Origin: Escarpia spicata
Lineage: Eukaryota > Annelida > Polychaeta > Sabellida > Siboglinidae
Reading direction: 5' to 3'
Assembly: GCA_963995525.1 (NCBI GenBank)
Contig: OZ023211.1
Location: 58,687,127 to 58,751,126 of the forward strand
Length of the DNA stretch: 64,000 bases
This document shows, in pieces, positions 1 through 48,062 of the stretch. Numbering within the stretch: position 1 is the first letter of the stretch; every line of letters starts with the position of its first letter. A model generated the notes under the pieces. The model ran no database searches. It was not told the DNA's origin and was given only the letters and a program-made list of their open reading frames with translations. The position numbers and the translations under genes were made by a program.

Positions 1-391
1 TACTAGTATTACAATATTCCAATTACAATACATTCTAACATCTGCAGTGTACACTGTACATACACTGCCACAGTTTATACTGCAGACACATTGCCTCTGT
101 TACATTCTGTGTTTTCACTTTTTTTTTATAAAGTGACGGTCTTGCTAAACAAATTACGTTTTGTATGGAAGAATCAAAATTGTAGACTAGGTAGATTATC
201 ATGGCTAAGTCAATAGAAATGTTCCTGGTATTACCACGTGATTAAAATTTTTTGTTTAGTTTACAAAACTCTACAGGTTTACACCCTGACACTGTCACTG
301 GTATGTTACACACACAAGCACGTCAACGCACGCACGCACACACATACTCTTGTAAAAATGAAACAAGGATAAATTTATTATAAACCTATTA

Positions 392-35946
<35,555 letters not shown>

Positions 35947-36624
35947 AATCGCTAATTTCACGGTTTCCTATACAACGGCTACTTATGTGATTATCGTCGA
36001 GCGATAATGCAAATTGAATATCAAGTGGCGCCACCTTGTGCATATATTGGTACCACATTTTAAAGTTTCATTATAAATCACCATAAACTGTCAAACAGAT
36101 ATTACTGTAATGAAGATTTTTTTTTTATTTAGAACAATTCCCATATTAATTTTTTTTTAATTATTACCTTGGAGCTACAGCTAGTTTTTCCTGACATGAC
36201 AGAAAATTCACCATATTTCTAGAACTTTGCCATTATGATTATTAAAAAAAATTGTTTTTACTAAAATGTTATTGTTTTGTTGAAAGCTGTCCATTTTTGT
36301 GGTTGGCTGCATTGCAAGTCAGTAGTTTGTAAAACCAATGTTAATTTGCGTTTATTATTGCACTTAACAACACAGTATGAATTGCAATAAACAAGTTTAT
36401 CTTAAACCACGTCTTTACAGCAAATAAAATAATAATCATTGTTTAACATACAGTATGTATTTAAACAAAAAACGTATACAACAAACAAACAAAAAGCCAA
36501 ACCCTAAACAGCAAGTGGATAAGGACATCCTTGCAAGCCAGGGGTGGTAGCATGACTACTCTACCCCTGACAGATATCATACACAATGTACGGAAGTTAG
36601 TTGAATCAACTGTAGTTTTTCCTA

Positions 36625-36827
36625 CTAATTAACTCTGTCGGTTTCAACTGGATCATCCACCAGAACAGTGCAGATGTCTGCGTCCCATACCAAAGACCAA
36701 GCCGGCGACTCCAGGGAATCAAAATATAATTTTACCCATTTGACCATTCTCACAAACGATATTGTGTATTCAAATAATTCTACTTTCCAAACAGTAGGGC
36801 CTACATGTAAACTCAAACAGCCGAATC
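36625..36827 (-). CDS. Possible terminal exon, unrecognised
   Basis: After an acceptor-like TTACCTTACAG the minus strand stays open for about 67 codons, containing GPTVWKVELFEYTISFVRMV and LESPAWSLVWDADICTVLVD, to a TAG at 36627-36625. The alternation of hydrophobic and polar residues and varied codons look protein-like, but I do not recognise a family and no partner exon was identified. It could equally be chance. Confidence 0.22.
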
Positions 36828-37572
36828 TGTAAGGTAACCATATTATTGGCTTAACTTCAGCAATCTGCCAGGGGGTCTATAATCAGCTGCACCCCCTGGT
36901 ATGCTAGGATGGATAAGAAAGCCAGTTTATAGAAGTCAAAACAGTTCTGTATGTGTACTCGGTATGTAAAACATCAAGTTATATGACATTTGCTATTCAT
37001 AAAATGGACGCCAACTATGATACTTGTGCCACACTTTAAAACAAGGCTTTCTGTTCCTCAGTTTTTAAATTTCCCATGTGCCTGACCAAATTGGGAGTTG
37101 GTGCGAATGATTCAGCACACTTCCTGCTAACAATCACCAGCCTTGTTGATTGTTGACAGCGGAACAAACAACCTAGCTTTAAAACTTGCCTGAATATGAC
37201 AAATATAATCCATAATAAAGTGACAACTGTGACAAAGTTCATTTTGATATCAGTTTACTTGATTCTTGATTGAATCCACCAAGAATGCTGATCAAGTCGC
37301 ATCTGATTTGCATGGACGTACGTCAAGTCAACCAGACATATTCAATACTTGTTCAGAGAATATCATTATATTCAAACTGCACATAACAAACACAAAATGT
37401 ACAGTGTACATAAAACAGTAATACAATCTCCAGGTCCGTGAACATATATCATGGCTATTTTGCAGACCTAGTAATATTTAAATGTCAAATTCTTCAAAAA
37501 TACTTAGCAATAAATTGTAACAAGCAGCTTAAATGTAATTGAACTGATATGTAAATAGCATACAGGTGTATA

Positions 37573-37709
37573 TAATATAAAATACAGTGAGTTAATATAA
37601 ATTACAGTGAGTTAATATAAAATACAATGAGTTAATATAAAATACAGTGAGTTAATATAAAATACAATGAGTTACTATAAAATACAGTGAGTTAATATAA
37701 AATACAGTA
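37573..37709. repeat. 20-bp minisatellite, about 7 copies
   Basis: The unit ataaaatacagtgagttaat is repeated with single-base variants (acag/acaa, aaaa/aatt). Confidence 0.92.
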
Positions 37710-38135
37710 CATGCAATTACAATAATACTATTATGTGGTAATACCAGACTACATAACAGGCACATTTAGATAATCATACTACATCTCTGGGCCTGTTATG
37801 GCAATAACATGATAATTAGTAAATAATCAAATACTCATAACACATTTTATATTTCTCTAATGACTTTAACCCAGATTAAATATCAATAAAGGTGTGCTGT
37901 ACTGTACATTGTTTGATGGAAGATGTTGGTTACAGTCTGGTGAGCTCACTGTTTAAAAGCTAGCACCTAATATGGCAACTTCTGCTGTGCTTATGGCCGG
38001 CAAAGTTAAACAAGACAACCCAGCTGATTCTGTGCAATCATGCATAGCATGTGACAACTGGAATTATGAACCGTGTGATGTTCACATCAAGCAGGTTCTA
38101 GTTTCCATCCCGTTTTACTGCCCACACACAGCCAC

Positions 38136-39841
38136 TTAATTGCCTGGCCTCAGTTGCAGCCCATGCATGATAAAATCTTTCATCACTTCTGGGGCATCTG
38201 TGTCGAAGCCAGGCACATGCATAACATCGGCGTCATCAGGATCAGCAATGCTGAAACTGGTAACGGACATTGCACACATGATGAGTTTGACATTGATGCT
38301 AAACACCCTCCGATAAACATTAAGTTGGTTCACAGCATGGATGTAACCGGCATTGTTCTGGTGGTTGGTGTACACTATGATCACATCAAACTTTTTCTTG
38401 TTCTTCAGTGCATACTGCATTGGCAGGGAACAGTCAATACCTCCGGTCCCTGGGCGCACACTTTGGATGGCTTTCTCAACGTTGGAAAGATTCATGTGAG
38501 CACCTATTTTGACTTCAACAAACCTGTCTGAGAAGGCAATGACTTCACACTGGCGCTCGGTTCTTGCAGTGACAAGTGACAGTGCTGCAGCGGGAGATAT
38601 GTGACTACAGCCATTCACTTGGTCATTGTACATCGAATCACTGACATTGACAGCCACCAAATAGCTTTTATCAAGTGGCTCCACCAGTTTGAAGGTTAGA
38701 TAGAAAGCAGAGTCAAGCGCCTTCAAGATTGTGTCGTTTGGGGTCAACTTGGTGCCACGTCGTGACTTTCCAGTCTTGTACGACAACAAAGCGATAAGCA
38801 AACAGAATGGGTGAATCCTAGCTTTCTGCAACTTTTCCAAGTTGTCAAGCCTGCTTCTGATTGTCCTTTCATGTACGCTTTGAGGATCCAGCATTCCGAG
38901 TGATGTCATCTTGCCAAGGTTACGGATCATTGCAGTCATTGGCATATTTTCGAGTAAAGCCTCCCATATTGCTACCGTTTTGAGCAGTTGTGTATTTACG
39001 TGCTCCCTCACGAACTTGTGCCATCTTATCATGTCTGTCACAGCCACTGGGTCCATTTCTGTTTTCACACTTTCAACAGCCTGGAAGTACTCCAGTAGGC
39101 CACAGTAGTTCCGCAGGTCTGCCTCAGCAACACGAAAACCCTTCACGACATACTTCATGATGGCTGCCACATCATTGTCATTGGTTCCGGGGTTCGGTTT
39201 CAGGTGCGCCAGACGCAAGACATCCCTGTGGCTTCAGCCTTTGCTCCTCTTAATGTACTTCGTCATCAGCATTGCCAGTTCTCTCGCCTTTTCCGGAGAC
39301 CCCACAAACCGCAGATACCAATTGCAAATGGCTCTACGATGGGCGCGTCCCCACCCTGTCCCTGTGAGGCTGTGTGTGTGTCAGTTCTATAACTTACTTT
39401 CTCACAATAATCGATGAACATAAACAGCTGAGTGGGAATCCGACAAACGTGGTGCAAGTTTTCATAGCACAGTTTCTTCGTGGCGGGATCGACGGACTGT
39501 CGGGCGCACATTGCCATTGCAAGCATTAGAGCGTTCTGCTTCGCCGTTCGTCATCCTTTGCTGTACTGAATCACCATCTCCACCACTTCTGCGCCACGTC
39601 CCGACGCGATCAAACGTTTGATACACTGAGCATTTTCGATGTTTAATTGTTCATCTCCGATGTGGTAGGTACCGCATTCCGTCCCCATACATAAAAGTCG
39701 GGTCAACCTGATATGGTCGTCTACTCGGAAAACGAAACCGCCTGCGTGATTTTCCGTTTGTTGTCTACCATTGGCATTGGCATTGGCAGAGACAAATGGC
39801 TGCGTTGCTGGCACAATGATCTTCGTGGTATCCTGTGCCAT
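38136..39841 (-). pseudogene. RO60: Ro60 (TROVE/vWA) intronless copy, disrupted
   Basis: Ro60 is the ring-shaped binder of Y RNAs and misfolded small RNAs. The minus strand aligns with Ro60 from its N-terminal RLTRLLCMGTECGTYHIG through TKYI-R-SHRDVLRLAHLKP, ARIHPFCLLIALLSYKTGK and the vWA domain to a normal C-terminus (GFDTDAPEVMKDF). Length is about that of the family (538 aa in human). There are no introns. Three lesions are visible: an in-frame TGA (39553-39551) in the SKEG/RTAKQ region, a 1-2 nt frameshift near 39365, and TGA for the Trp of GW-SHRD (about 39230). The vWA metal site DxSxS reads NVSDS, so its first Asp is lost. This is most likely a decayed retrocopy. No poly(A) tract or TSD was found. 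Confidence 0.85.
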
Positions 39842-40315
39842 CTCTACGAAGTATCAGTATTGAGTATTACTACTCATAGTTAAATTATCAATAGTTAATC
39901 AAAATCGAGCCAAACGTCAACAGGACCAATATCCAGTTGTCACCTCTTCCGTAAACACAAAGACGTGACGCCACCGTGCGGACTATTGATATTCCAATGC
40001 CGGCGTGCCACCTGGCGATTAAACACATCATTGGAGTGTAGATAATGAGATCCCAGCTCAGTAAGTCAACAACAGGTTTTTAAAATTTTCTTCTCCATGC
40101 ACACGTCACGTGACTTACTCTTTTACTTGGTCACAAATCTGAAACGGCAAATTGTAATTATGTACTCTAACTATAACGCTCGGAGGGGAAGAAGTGAAAG
40201 TGACAAGGGAGAAAGCGACCGTAGAGAAAGAGGTAGGAGGGAAAAAGAGACGGGACAGGAGAAAAGGAAATGCAATGGGAGGAAAGATGACGGGAAGAAA
40301 GGAAGTGATAGTAAA
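39842..40315. other. Region upstream of the Ro60 copy
   Basis: Contains a CCAAT (39928-39932 on plus, gaccaatat) and a CRE-like tgacgcc/gacgtgac near 39963. A purine-rich stretch (40180-40315) gives a Lys/Arg/Glu-rich ORF with no family resemblance. It may be the 5' part of the LINE that follows. Confidence 0.35.
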
Positions 40316-40319
40316 TGAT

Positions 40320-41727
40320 GTGGAAGTCATATAGACGTACTGGAAATGACGAAGACTACAACGTTTATAAAGAAGCACTAAACCAAGCTACACCTGAAAT
40401 TATAAATTCGAAGAGAAGCTAGGAACAGACATTAGCTTGTAATATAAAACAAGACAGCAAGAGTTTTTATGCATATGTTCGGAGCATACAGCAAGTTTAG
40501 GATAAGGTCGATCCTCTAGAAGATAGTGCTGGAAATATAATATCAGAGGGATTCTTAATGGCAGGAGACCTGAATTTGTATTTTAATTCAGTGTTTACCA
40601 GGGAAGATATTAGTTCGCTGCCAGTACCAGAGGCTAAGTTTAAGGGGGCAGAATCAGACTATTTAGGACAGTTAATTGTAACCCCGGAAATGGTAGCTAA
40701 CAGAATTAGGGCTATGTGGGATAATAAATCACCTGGAGTGGATGGGATTCCGTCCAAACTACTATTGGAAATTGTAGAACAAATTAGTATACGACTTGCA
40801 ACAGTTTTCAACTTGTCACGAGAAGAGTGAGTGGTTCCTTTAGAATGGAAAGAAGCAAACATTATACCGTTATTTAAAAAAGGTTCCAGAAACAAGTCAG
40901 AGAACTACAGATCAGTGAGTTTAACGTCAGTGATTTACACATTATTAGAAAGACTAATTAAAGATCACATGGTGGATTTCCTTGTTAAACTCATCTCAAC
41001 ATGGGTTTTTTAAAATGAGATCATGCTTAACAAATATGTTATGTTTTTGGAAGATATCACTAAGTGGGTAGACGAGGGATCACCAGTTGATATCATCTAC
41101 TTAGATTTTCAGAAAGCTTTCGACAACATGCCAAATCAAAGATTACTGCTTAAACTAAAGGCCCATGGCATAGGAAATGGTTTAATTAACTGGATAAAAA
41201 ATGGTTAATTATCAGAAGACAATGCGTAGTAGTTGATGGGGAGGCTTCAAACTGGAAATAAGTTTTTTGAGTGGGGTACCACAGGGATCAGTACTATAAC
41301 CTATCTTATTCTTAATATATATCAACGATTTGGACGATGACATAACTAGTAAGATGTTGAAATTTGCGGATGATACAAAATTGTTTAGAAGGATTAAACG
41401 TGATGGAGATAGACAGCATTTACAAGATGATCTTGACAGATTGATAAAATGGTCTGAAAAATTGCAAATGTTGTTAAATTTTGGGAAATATAAATGCCTC
41501 CATACAGGACATGGGAACGAATATGTACAATATACAGTGGGAGGTTCTGTACTAAGTACTACTGTAAAAGAAAAGGACTTAGGGTTAACCATTAATGCTG
41601 ATATGAAGGTTTCAGAGCAGTGCGGTATTGCCACTTCAAAGGGAAATCAAATCCTTGGATTAATTAGGCGAAACATAACGTACAAAGAAAAAGAGCTAAT
41701 AACACCGCTGTACAAAACAATAGCATT
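40320..41727 (+). mobile_element. CR1-like LINE, 5' half of a split copy (RT)
   Basis: Decayed ORF2: GNDEDYNVYKEALNQATPEI, a KSPGVDGIPSKLLLEI block, WKEANIIPLFKKGSRNKSEN, YLDFQKAFDNMP, and KFADDTKLFRRIK, with frameshifts near 41000 and 41210 and a stop at 40828. The reading stops abruptly at PLYKTI (41727) and resumes at RPHLEYCIQAW at 44577, so a later insertion cuts it. Confidence 0.88.
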
Positions 41728-44576
41728 GTAATGGATTTAAAGGTTTTATGCTCTTCTTAAATGATGTGTCAATGAAATGTGATATACTGTGTCTACAGGA
41801 GCTTATGCTCACTAAACAAGATTGCCATATACTAAACACCTGTCACGATGGTTATGTGGGTTATGGTGTTTCTCCTGTAGATGCATCTTGTGGCATTTTA
41901 ACTGGTAGGCCGTCTGGTGGTGTAGGTTTTTTTATGGAAACATTCCCTTGATCAATACATCACCATATTTGACAAATGCTATGACTGGCTATGCGGCATA
42001 AGAATTTGTTGGGATAATAAGGAGTATTATCTACTAAACGTACATTTACCTTATGAATGCGATGAAAACAGGGACAGGTTCAATGATTATATGTCCAAAA
42101 TTGCTGTATATGTTAATAATATCAATAGCTCATGTATCACTATAGTTGGTGATTTTAATGCGGACATTTCCAAGAAATCAGTTTTAGGGAATATCTTACT
42201 TGATTTTTGCAAAGAATTTACTCTGGCTATATATGATCAAGATACTCTCCAGATAGACACATATAGATACGTTAGTTCTGCCTGGGGAACTACATCATGG
42301 CTAGACCATATCATATGTACCGCTGATGCGAAGGATTGCCTATCTAACATGTCCATACTTTATAACATTATTTATTCTGATCACCACCCGATATCGTTCA
42401 GCATAGACAGTACTATTGCACCAGAATGCGTTAGTGGTATTGTCAATGCTAATGAAATTAAGCAAAGCATACATACACTGGGACAGATTACACCCACAAT
42501 ATATTGACGCATATAGAGAATGCACGAACGTTGAATTGAGCAAACTGAATGTTCCACCGGGTGTTAGATGCACTGATCCCAATTGTCATAACTGTAATTA
42601 TCATGATGATCTCGACGACTTTTACAATTTTATCGTGATTACATTGAAGAGGTGTAGTCACACACTTCGATCAAATCGCAAAGGTGTTTATAAAGTATAA
42701 TGCTGTACCAGGTTGGAACGAACGAGTGAAAGAGCTTCATTGTGCAGCCCGTGATGCTTACTGTATATGGAAAGAGACTGGTAAACCTAGACAAGGTGAC
42801 ATTTTTAATGTTATGAAATTATCCAGAATGAAATTCAAGCAGGCGATAAAAAAATGTAAAAGGGAGAAAGAAACTATCATTGCTGATAACATTGCAGAAC
42901 AGTTGTGTCAAAAAGACTTCCGCAAATTCTGGAAAGAAATTAAGCACTGTACGAACAGTAAAGTAAAACGTCCGACAAACATTGATAATATACACGGTGA
43001 CGTAAACATCGGGTCAATGTGGACGCATCATGATGACAATTTACTTAATGATGTGGAGGATAGCCGATATGATTAAGTTTGTTATGATTGTTCCACTGGC
43101 AATAAGGGAATGACTGTTGGTGCAGTTTAACTAATGGATATTATTAATGGACTCTCAAAAAATAAGTCACCAGGTCTGGACGGTATCAATGCAGAACATA
43201 TTAAGTTCGCTGATACTCACCTCGATGTGCTTTTGTCTATCCTTGTGTCTTCGATTTTGGCGCATGGTTATATACCAAAAGAAATTTCACAGTCTGTTAC
43301 TGCACCAATTATTAAAGACAAGAATAGACGAGTAAACGACAAAGGTAATTATAGGCCAATATGTCTATCGAACATATTTTCGAAGATAATAGATACTGTT
43401 CTTTTTAACAGAATGGAAATGTACTTGGAAACCACTCCTAATCAATTTGGCTTTAAGCCTAAACATGGAACGGAGGTATGCGTGTTTGTATTTAAGGAAT
43501 TATTAAGGTTCTACACTGAACATGGTTCAGCAATACGCGTCGCGTTTTTAGATGCATCAAGGGCGTTTGATCGTGTCAACATATATAAACTTTTAACGAA
43601 ACTAGAACAACGAAATGTACCGAAATATATATTAAGAGTACTCAGCAATGAATTCAATAATCAATGTGTATGCATACGATGGGGAAATACCTTTTCGGAC
43701 TTCTTCTCGGTAAGCAATGGTGTTAAGCAAGGTGGGAAGTTATCCCCTTTACTTTTTAACATTTATATGGATAATCTGAGTATACAACTGCACAAAAAAC
43801 AAATCGGTTGTAGTCTTGGTAACATGGTTGTTAATCACCTTATATACGCCGATGATTATTAAACTTCTGTTTGCACCTTCTGCTAAAGGACTACAAAACT
43901 ACTAGACACGCGTTACTCATACGGATGTGAGCATGACGTGCAATACAATGCGGGTAAATCCCTGGTCATGTATTTTGAATCTACAAAGTCAAATCTTTCT
44001 AAAGAAATGACATTAGGAGGAAAGAAGTTAAACTTTGCCACCTCTTGTAAATATCTTGGACATGTCGTTTCTATTAACTTGTCAGATGAGTCTGACATGC
44101 AAGCCAAAGTGAGACTTTTGCATGCCAAGAGTAATATGTTACGTCAAAAATTCAACTGCTGTAAAAAATAAGCTATTTACAGCGTATTTTGGTAATATCT
44201 ATATGTGTGCGTTATGGGTGAACTTTAGAAAAGTTAATTTTCTGCAATTCGTTGTTACATATAACAACTCTCTTAGGATATTGAACAATTTGTCCATGTT
44301 TGCCACAGCTAAAGTCAGCTCGGGTAAATGTATAATCAGAAAGGCTATTTTTAACCTAATGAATAGGATTGACATGTCTTTGAATCCCATTATATATAGC
44401 ATTAAAACTATCGATATGTATTGTATTTCGAAACTGCGGCACCAGTGGGTCCAGGATTTATATAATTTTTAAACATGTAGTTCTTATCGATGTATTTTTA
44501 TTTACATACTTTTATTGATGTATTTATATATATGGACAATATGATTGTGTGAAATAAATACATTATTATTATTATG
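41728..44576 (+). mobile_element. Younger LINE inserted in the CR1-like copy
   Basis: Reading in order: an APE endonuclease (CDILCLQELMLTKQD; ITIVGDFNADIS; SWLDHIICT; SDHHPISF), a linker with CTDPNCHNC, and RT (SPGLDGINAEHIKF; NYRPICLSNIFSKIID; AFLDASRAFDRVN; NGVKQGGKLSPLLFNIYMDN; LIYADDY), then a C-terminal piece. It carries frameshifts near 41945 and 42505, a stop after 43076 and a stop right after YADDY. The catalytic motif is intact in sequence. The 3' end is AAATAAATAC(ATT)n. I could not fix a target duplication. Confidence 0.85.
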
Positions 44577-44632
44577 GTTAGGCCTCATTTAGAATATTGT
44601 ATTCAAGCGTGGAGGCCATATCGCAGGAAGGA

Positions 44633-44675
<43 letters not shown>

Positions 44676-45150
44676 TAGAAAGAGTACAGAGGAGAGCAAC
44701 TAAAATGATACCAAAACTGAGGGATCTTAGTTACGAAATACGCCTGAAAGAATGTGATTTAACAACACCAGGAGATTGAGAGGAGATCATATAGAAGTGT
44801 TCAAAATATTGAATGGTTATGAAAATATTAATAGAAACATTTTTTTCTCAGTTAAAAAAGATAGAAGGACCAGAGGACATGAAGTTACATTAGTAAAGGA
44901 GCAGTGTAGATTAGATATATAAAAAAGTTCTCATTCTCACAAAGGACTGTAAATGAATGGAACAGGTTATCTCCTGATTGTGTTTGTGCTGGTAGCGTGA
45001 ATATGTTTTAAAATAGAATCGACACATACCTTAAAAGGGCGGAATACGTAGATAAAAAGTATTGGATTCTCGATAAGCCAAAAGGCTTCCTTGTCCACCT
45101 GCCATCTAGAGTTAATTTTCTTGATGGCAATCTTGTTAAATCTTTTTAAA
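44577..45150 (+). mobile_element. CR1-like LINE, 3' half of the split copy
   Basis: Continues 40320-41727: RPHLEYCIQAWRPYRRKD, then an expanded (TA)n run of about 35 bp at 44637-44672 inside the ORF, MLERVQRRATKMIPKLRDLS, and a decayed remainder. It ends in the family's 3' terminus (gccaaaaggcttccttgtcc … cttgttaaatc). Confidence 0.85.
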
Positions 45151-45159
45151 TCTTGTGTT

Positions 45160-45500
45160 ACGACAACAAACGAAACCTATTTAACTACTGGATATTATTG
45201 ATCACTACCTGGTCTACTGGTGCCAAATATTATGCCTTACATATGCACATAAACATCACCCGGATAAAATTTAACGCCCGGATAAATGTGAGCGCGACAC
45301 CGAACCACCGCCCGGTCGGTACCAGGATGGATTCGCCCCCCAGTTCTTCCAATCAACAGTATAGCCAGCAACGTACGCAGGAACGAAATTCATATTGGGG
45401 GGGGGGGGTGCAACGGAGCTTCAGCAACACTGAACAATTTTCGCCGCCGCATATCTTCGCATCTTCCTTGTGACTGTCCTGTCTCGGTTGGGTCGACTGT
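45160..45500. other. Unassigned segment with a 12-G run
   Basis: A plus ORF (45153-45473) covers Pro/Ser/Gln-rich sequence and the G run at 45397-45408. No family is recognised. Confidence 0.35.
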
Positions 45501-45502
45501 AA

Positions 45503-45713
45503 CTGTAAATGAATGGAACAGATTATCTCCTGATTGTGTTGGTGCTAGTAGCGTGAATATGTTTAAAAATAAAATCGACACACACCTTAAAAAGGCGGGA
45601 TACATGTAGATAAAAAGTATTGGACTCTCGATAAGCCAAAAGGCTTCCTTGTCCAACTGCCATCCAGAGTAATTTTCTGGATGGCAATCTTGTTAAATCT
45701 TGTTAAATCTTGT
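45503..45713 (+). mobile_element. CR1-like LINE 3' end, 211 bp
   Basis: Last codons of ORF2 (NEWNRLSPDCVGASSVNMFK) and the 3' UTR with tail (cttgttaaat)n. It is an exact reverse complement of 46662-46872. Confidence 0.92.
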
Positions 45714-45911
45714 AACATCGATGAAAATTTGTCGCCGCTGCGCCGCCGTAACTTCAGCTTTTCCTCTGCTGCTTCGGTTGTGAACTCATGACATCCGAAC
45801 AAACACGGGGGCAGTGCTGTTGAGACATTTTATTTTTTACGTGCGCCGCTGCTCTCAATTTACCTTCTCCAGCTTCTCTCCGCTGTATCGGCTGAAATGA
45901 TGACATCCGAA

Positions 45912-45914
<3 letters not shown>

Positions 45915-45942
<28 letters not shown>
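45915..45942 (+). repeat. 28-base G homopolymer
   Basis: Uninterrupted G run. A 15-base C run follows at 46142-46156 and a 12-G run precedes at 45397-45408. G-quadruplex potential is strong. The length may be unreliable in any assembly. Confidence 0.85.
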
Positions 45943-46339
45943 TGCTTTCAAAAAACAATTCGCCGCCTATTACTGCGGGGGCAGAAAACGATATGTCTAA
46001 CCTCCAATTATTGCACACACCTTTCACAGTAAAAAATACACATTAATCGTCTAAAAAAAATTTACATTTCCACCCGCCATTGACGCTCGCCGCAAAAACA
46101 AACGTTCACGCTCTAATGGAGGGGGGGCAGAACTATGTCTGCCCCCCCCCCCCCCCAGAGAAATTCCTATATGCGCACAACCCGATTAATCAATAGGGAA
46201 AATAATCCGCGCTAATCGTAGTCACGCACGATAAGAAAAACACCCGGATTACCTTTGACCCATGGCGTAGTAAACAGCACCGACTCTGTGCTGATAAGAC
46301 GGTTTACAGACATTAGCAGGTGCACTGACACATGTGGGT

Positions 46340-46510
46340 TGAAATTATGGCGAACTCGGGAGTGAGTTTTGCCGGAAAGAGGTATTTTCCTAGCGCTTCG
46401 CAGAAAGACACTGGCACTGCCAACTTTTTGTTGACTACGGCCAACACTTTGGCTATGGTGTCGTACCCCTCTCCGTCCTCTGCAACGGGTATACCATAGA
46501 ATCTTAAATT
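46340..46510 (-). pseudogene. LINE ORF1-like fragment
   Basis: The minus strand reads NLRFYGIPVAEDGEGYDTIA then KVLAVVNKKLAV. This resembles the (E)NLRFYGIPE-E…D…V…VNxKL block of LINE ORF1 proteins. It is isolated and short. Confidence 0.45.
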
Positions 46511-46661
46511 GCCTCTTCTTGAATATTGTTCAACGTATCACAAAATATATAATATCATTCCAATTCAGATACCTTTCGTTACAGCGCAGAGCATTAGCTT
46601 ATGCCCAGTTGCGTCAAACAATTGATAGTGACGTCATCACGCCTGATGAAAAGTGTGTTTA

Positions 46662-48062
46662 ACAAGATTTAACAAGATTTAACAAGATTGCCATCCAGAA
46701 AATTACTCTGGATGGCAGTTGGACAAGGAAGCCTTTTGGCTTATCGAGAGTCCAATACTTTTTATCTACATGTATCCCGCCTTTTTAAGGTGTGTGTCGA
46801 TTTTATTTTTAAACATATTCACGCTACTAGCACCAACACAATCAGGAGATAATCTGTTCCATTCATTTACAGTCCTTTGTGAGAATGAGAACTTTCTTAT
46901 ATCTAATCTACACTGCTCCTTTACTAATGTAGCTTCATGTCCTCTGGTCCTTCTATCTTTCTTAACTGAGAAAAAAATGTTTCTATCAATATTTTCATAA
47001 CCATTCAATATTTTAAACACTTCTATGTGATCTCCTCTCAATCTCCTGGTCTCTAGTGTTGTTAAACCACATTCTTTTAGGCGTATTTCGTAACTAAGAT
47101 CCCTCAGATTTGGTATCATTTTAGTCGCTCTCCTCTGTACTCTTTCTAGCATATCTATGTCCTTCTTGCGATATGGCCTCCATGCTTGTATACAATATTC
47201 TAAATGAGGCCTCACTATTGTTTTGTACAGCGGTACTATTAATTCTTTTTTCTTATACGCTATATTTCGCCTAATTAATCCAAGGATTTGATTTCCCTTT
47301 GACGCTGCAATTCCGCACTGCTCTGAAACCTTCATATCAGCACTAATGGTTAACCCTAAGTCCTTTTCTTTTACAGTAGTACTTAGAACAGTACCCCCAT
47401 TTTATATTTTACCTCTTCATTCCCATGACCTGTGTGGAGGCATTTACATTTCCCAAAATTGAACAGCATTTGCCACTTTTCAGACCATTTGATCAACCTA
47501 TCAAGATCATCTTGTAAATGCTGTCTGTCTCCATCACTTTTAATCCTTCTAAACACTTTTGTATCATCCGGAAATTTCAACACCTTGCTTGTTATATCAT
47601 CGTCCAAATCGTTGATATATATTAAGAATAATATAGGTCCTAGTACTGATCCCTGTGGTACCCCACTCAATACCGATTTCCAGTTTGAAGCCTCCCCATC
47701 AACTACTACACGTTGTCTTCTGTCATTCAGCCATTTTTCTATCCAGTTTATTATACCATTTCCTATGCCATGGGCCTTTAGCTTAAGGAGTAATATTTGA
47801 TGTGGTACTTTGTCGAAAGCTTTTTGAAAATCTAAATAGATGATATCTACTGGTGATCCCTCATCTACCCACCTAGTGATGTCTTCCAAAAAACATAACA
47901 TATTTGTTAAGCATGACCTCGCTTTTAAAAACCCATGTTGAGATGGGTTTATCAAGTTATGTTTAACAAGAAAATCCACCATGTGATCTTTAATTAGTCT
48001 TTCTAATAATTTGCAAATCACTGATGTTAAACTCACTGGTCTATAGTTCTCTGACTTGTGTT
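46662..48062 (-). mobile_element. CR1-like LINE, 5'-truncated (RT and C-terminus)
   Basis: Two minus ORFs joined by one frameshift near 47385: SENYRPVSLTSVICKLLERL, YLDFQKAFDKVPH, LSGVPQGSVLGPILFLIYIN, then TTVKEKDLGLTISADMKVSE and the C-terminus through HLKKAGYM. The catalytic FADD reads FPDD, which should abolish polymerase activity. Homology starts at about 48062. The sequence upstream (ALKQTQH) is foreign, so the copy is 5'-truncated. It is the best-preserved of the CR1-like copies here. Confidence 0.92.

Larger units (their letters stand above)
36058..38130. other. Intergenic or 5' flanking DNA between QPCT and the Ro60 copy
   Basis: Mostly AT-rich. Holds a possible minus-strand exon (36625-36827), an unrecognised minus ORF at 37036-37242 that starts with a hydrophobic stretch, and a 20-bp minisatellite. 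Confidence 0.4.

Noticed and set aside
37036..37242. Secreted or C2H2-finger-like small protein on the minus strand
   Set aside because: A hydrophobic start followed by a partial C-x-F-x-L-x-H-like pattern lacks the required Cys and His pairs. No splice context was found.
39340..39400. A 36-bp intron in the Ro60 copy (GTAAGT to CAG) to explain the frame change
   Set aside because: Too short for an animal intron, and the residues on both sides align across it with only a small insertion. A frameshift is simpler.
39157..39417. Plus-strand ORFs over the Ro60 copy (38154-38531, 38911-39417)
   Set aside because: They are antisense shadows of a strongly conserved minus-strand coding sequence.
39551..39553. 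Selenocysteine at the first TGA of the Ro60 copy
   Set aside because: Ro60 has no Sec position, no SECIS-like element was noticed, and a second TGA and a frameshift are present.
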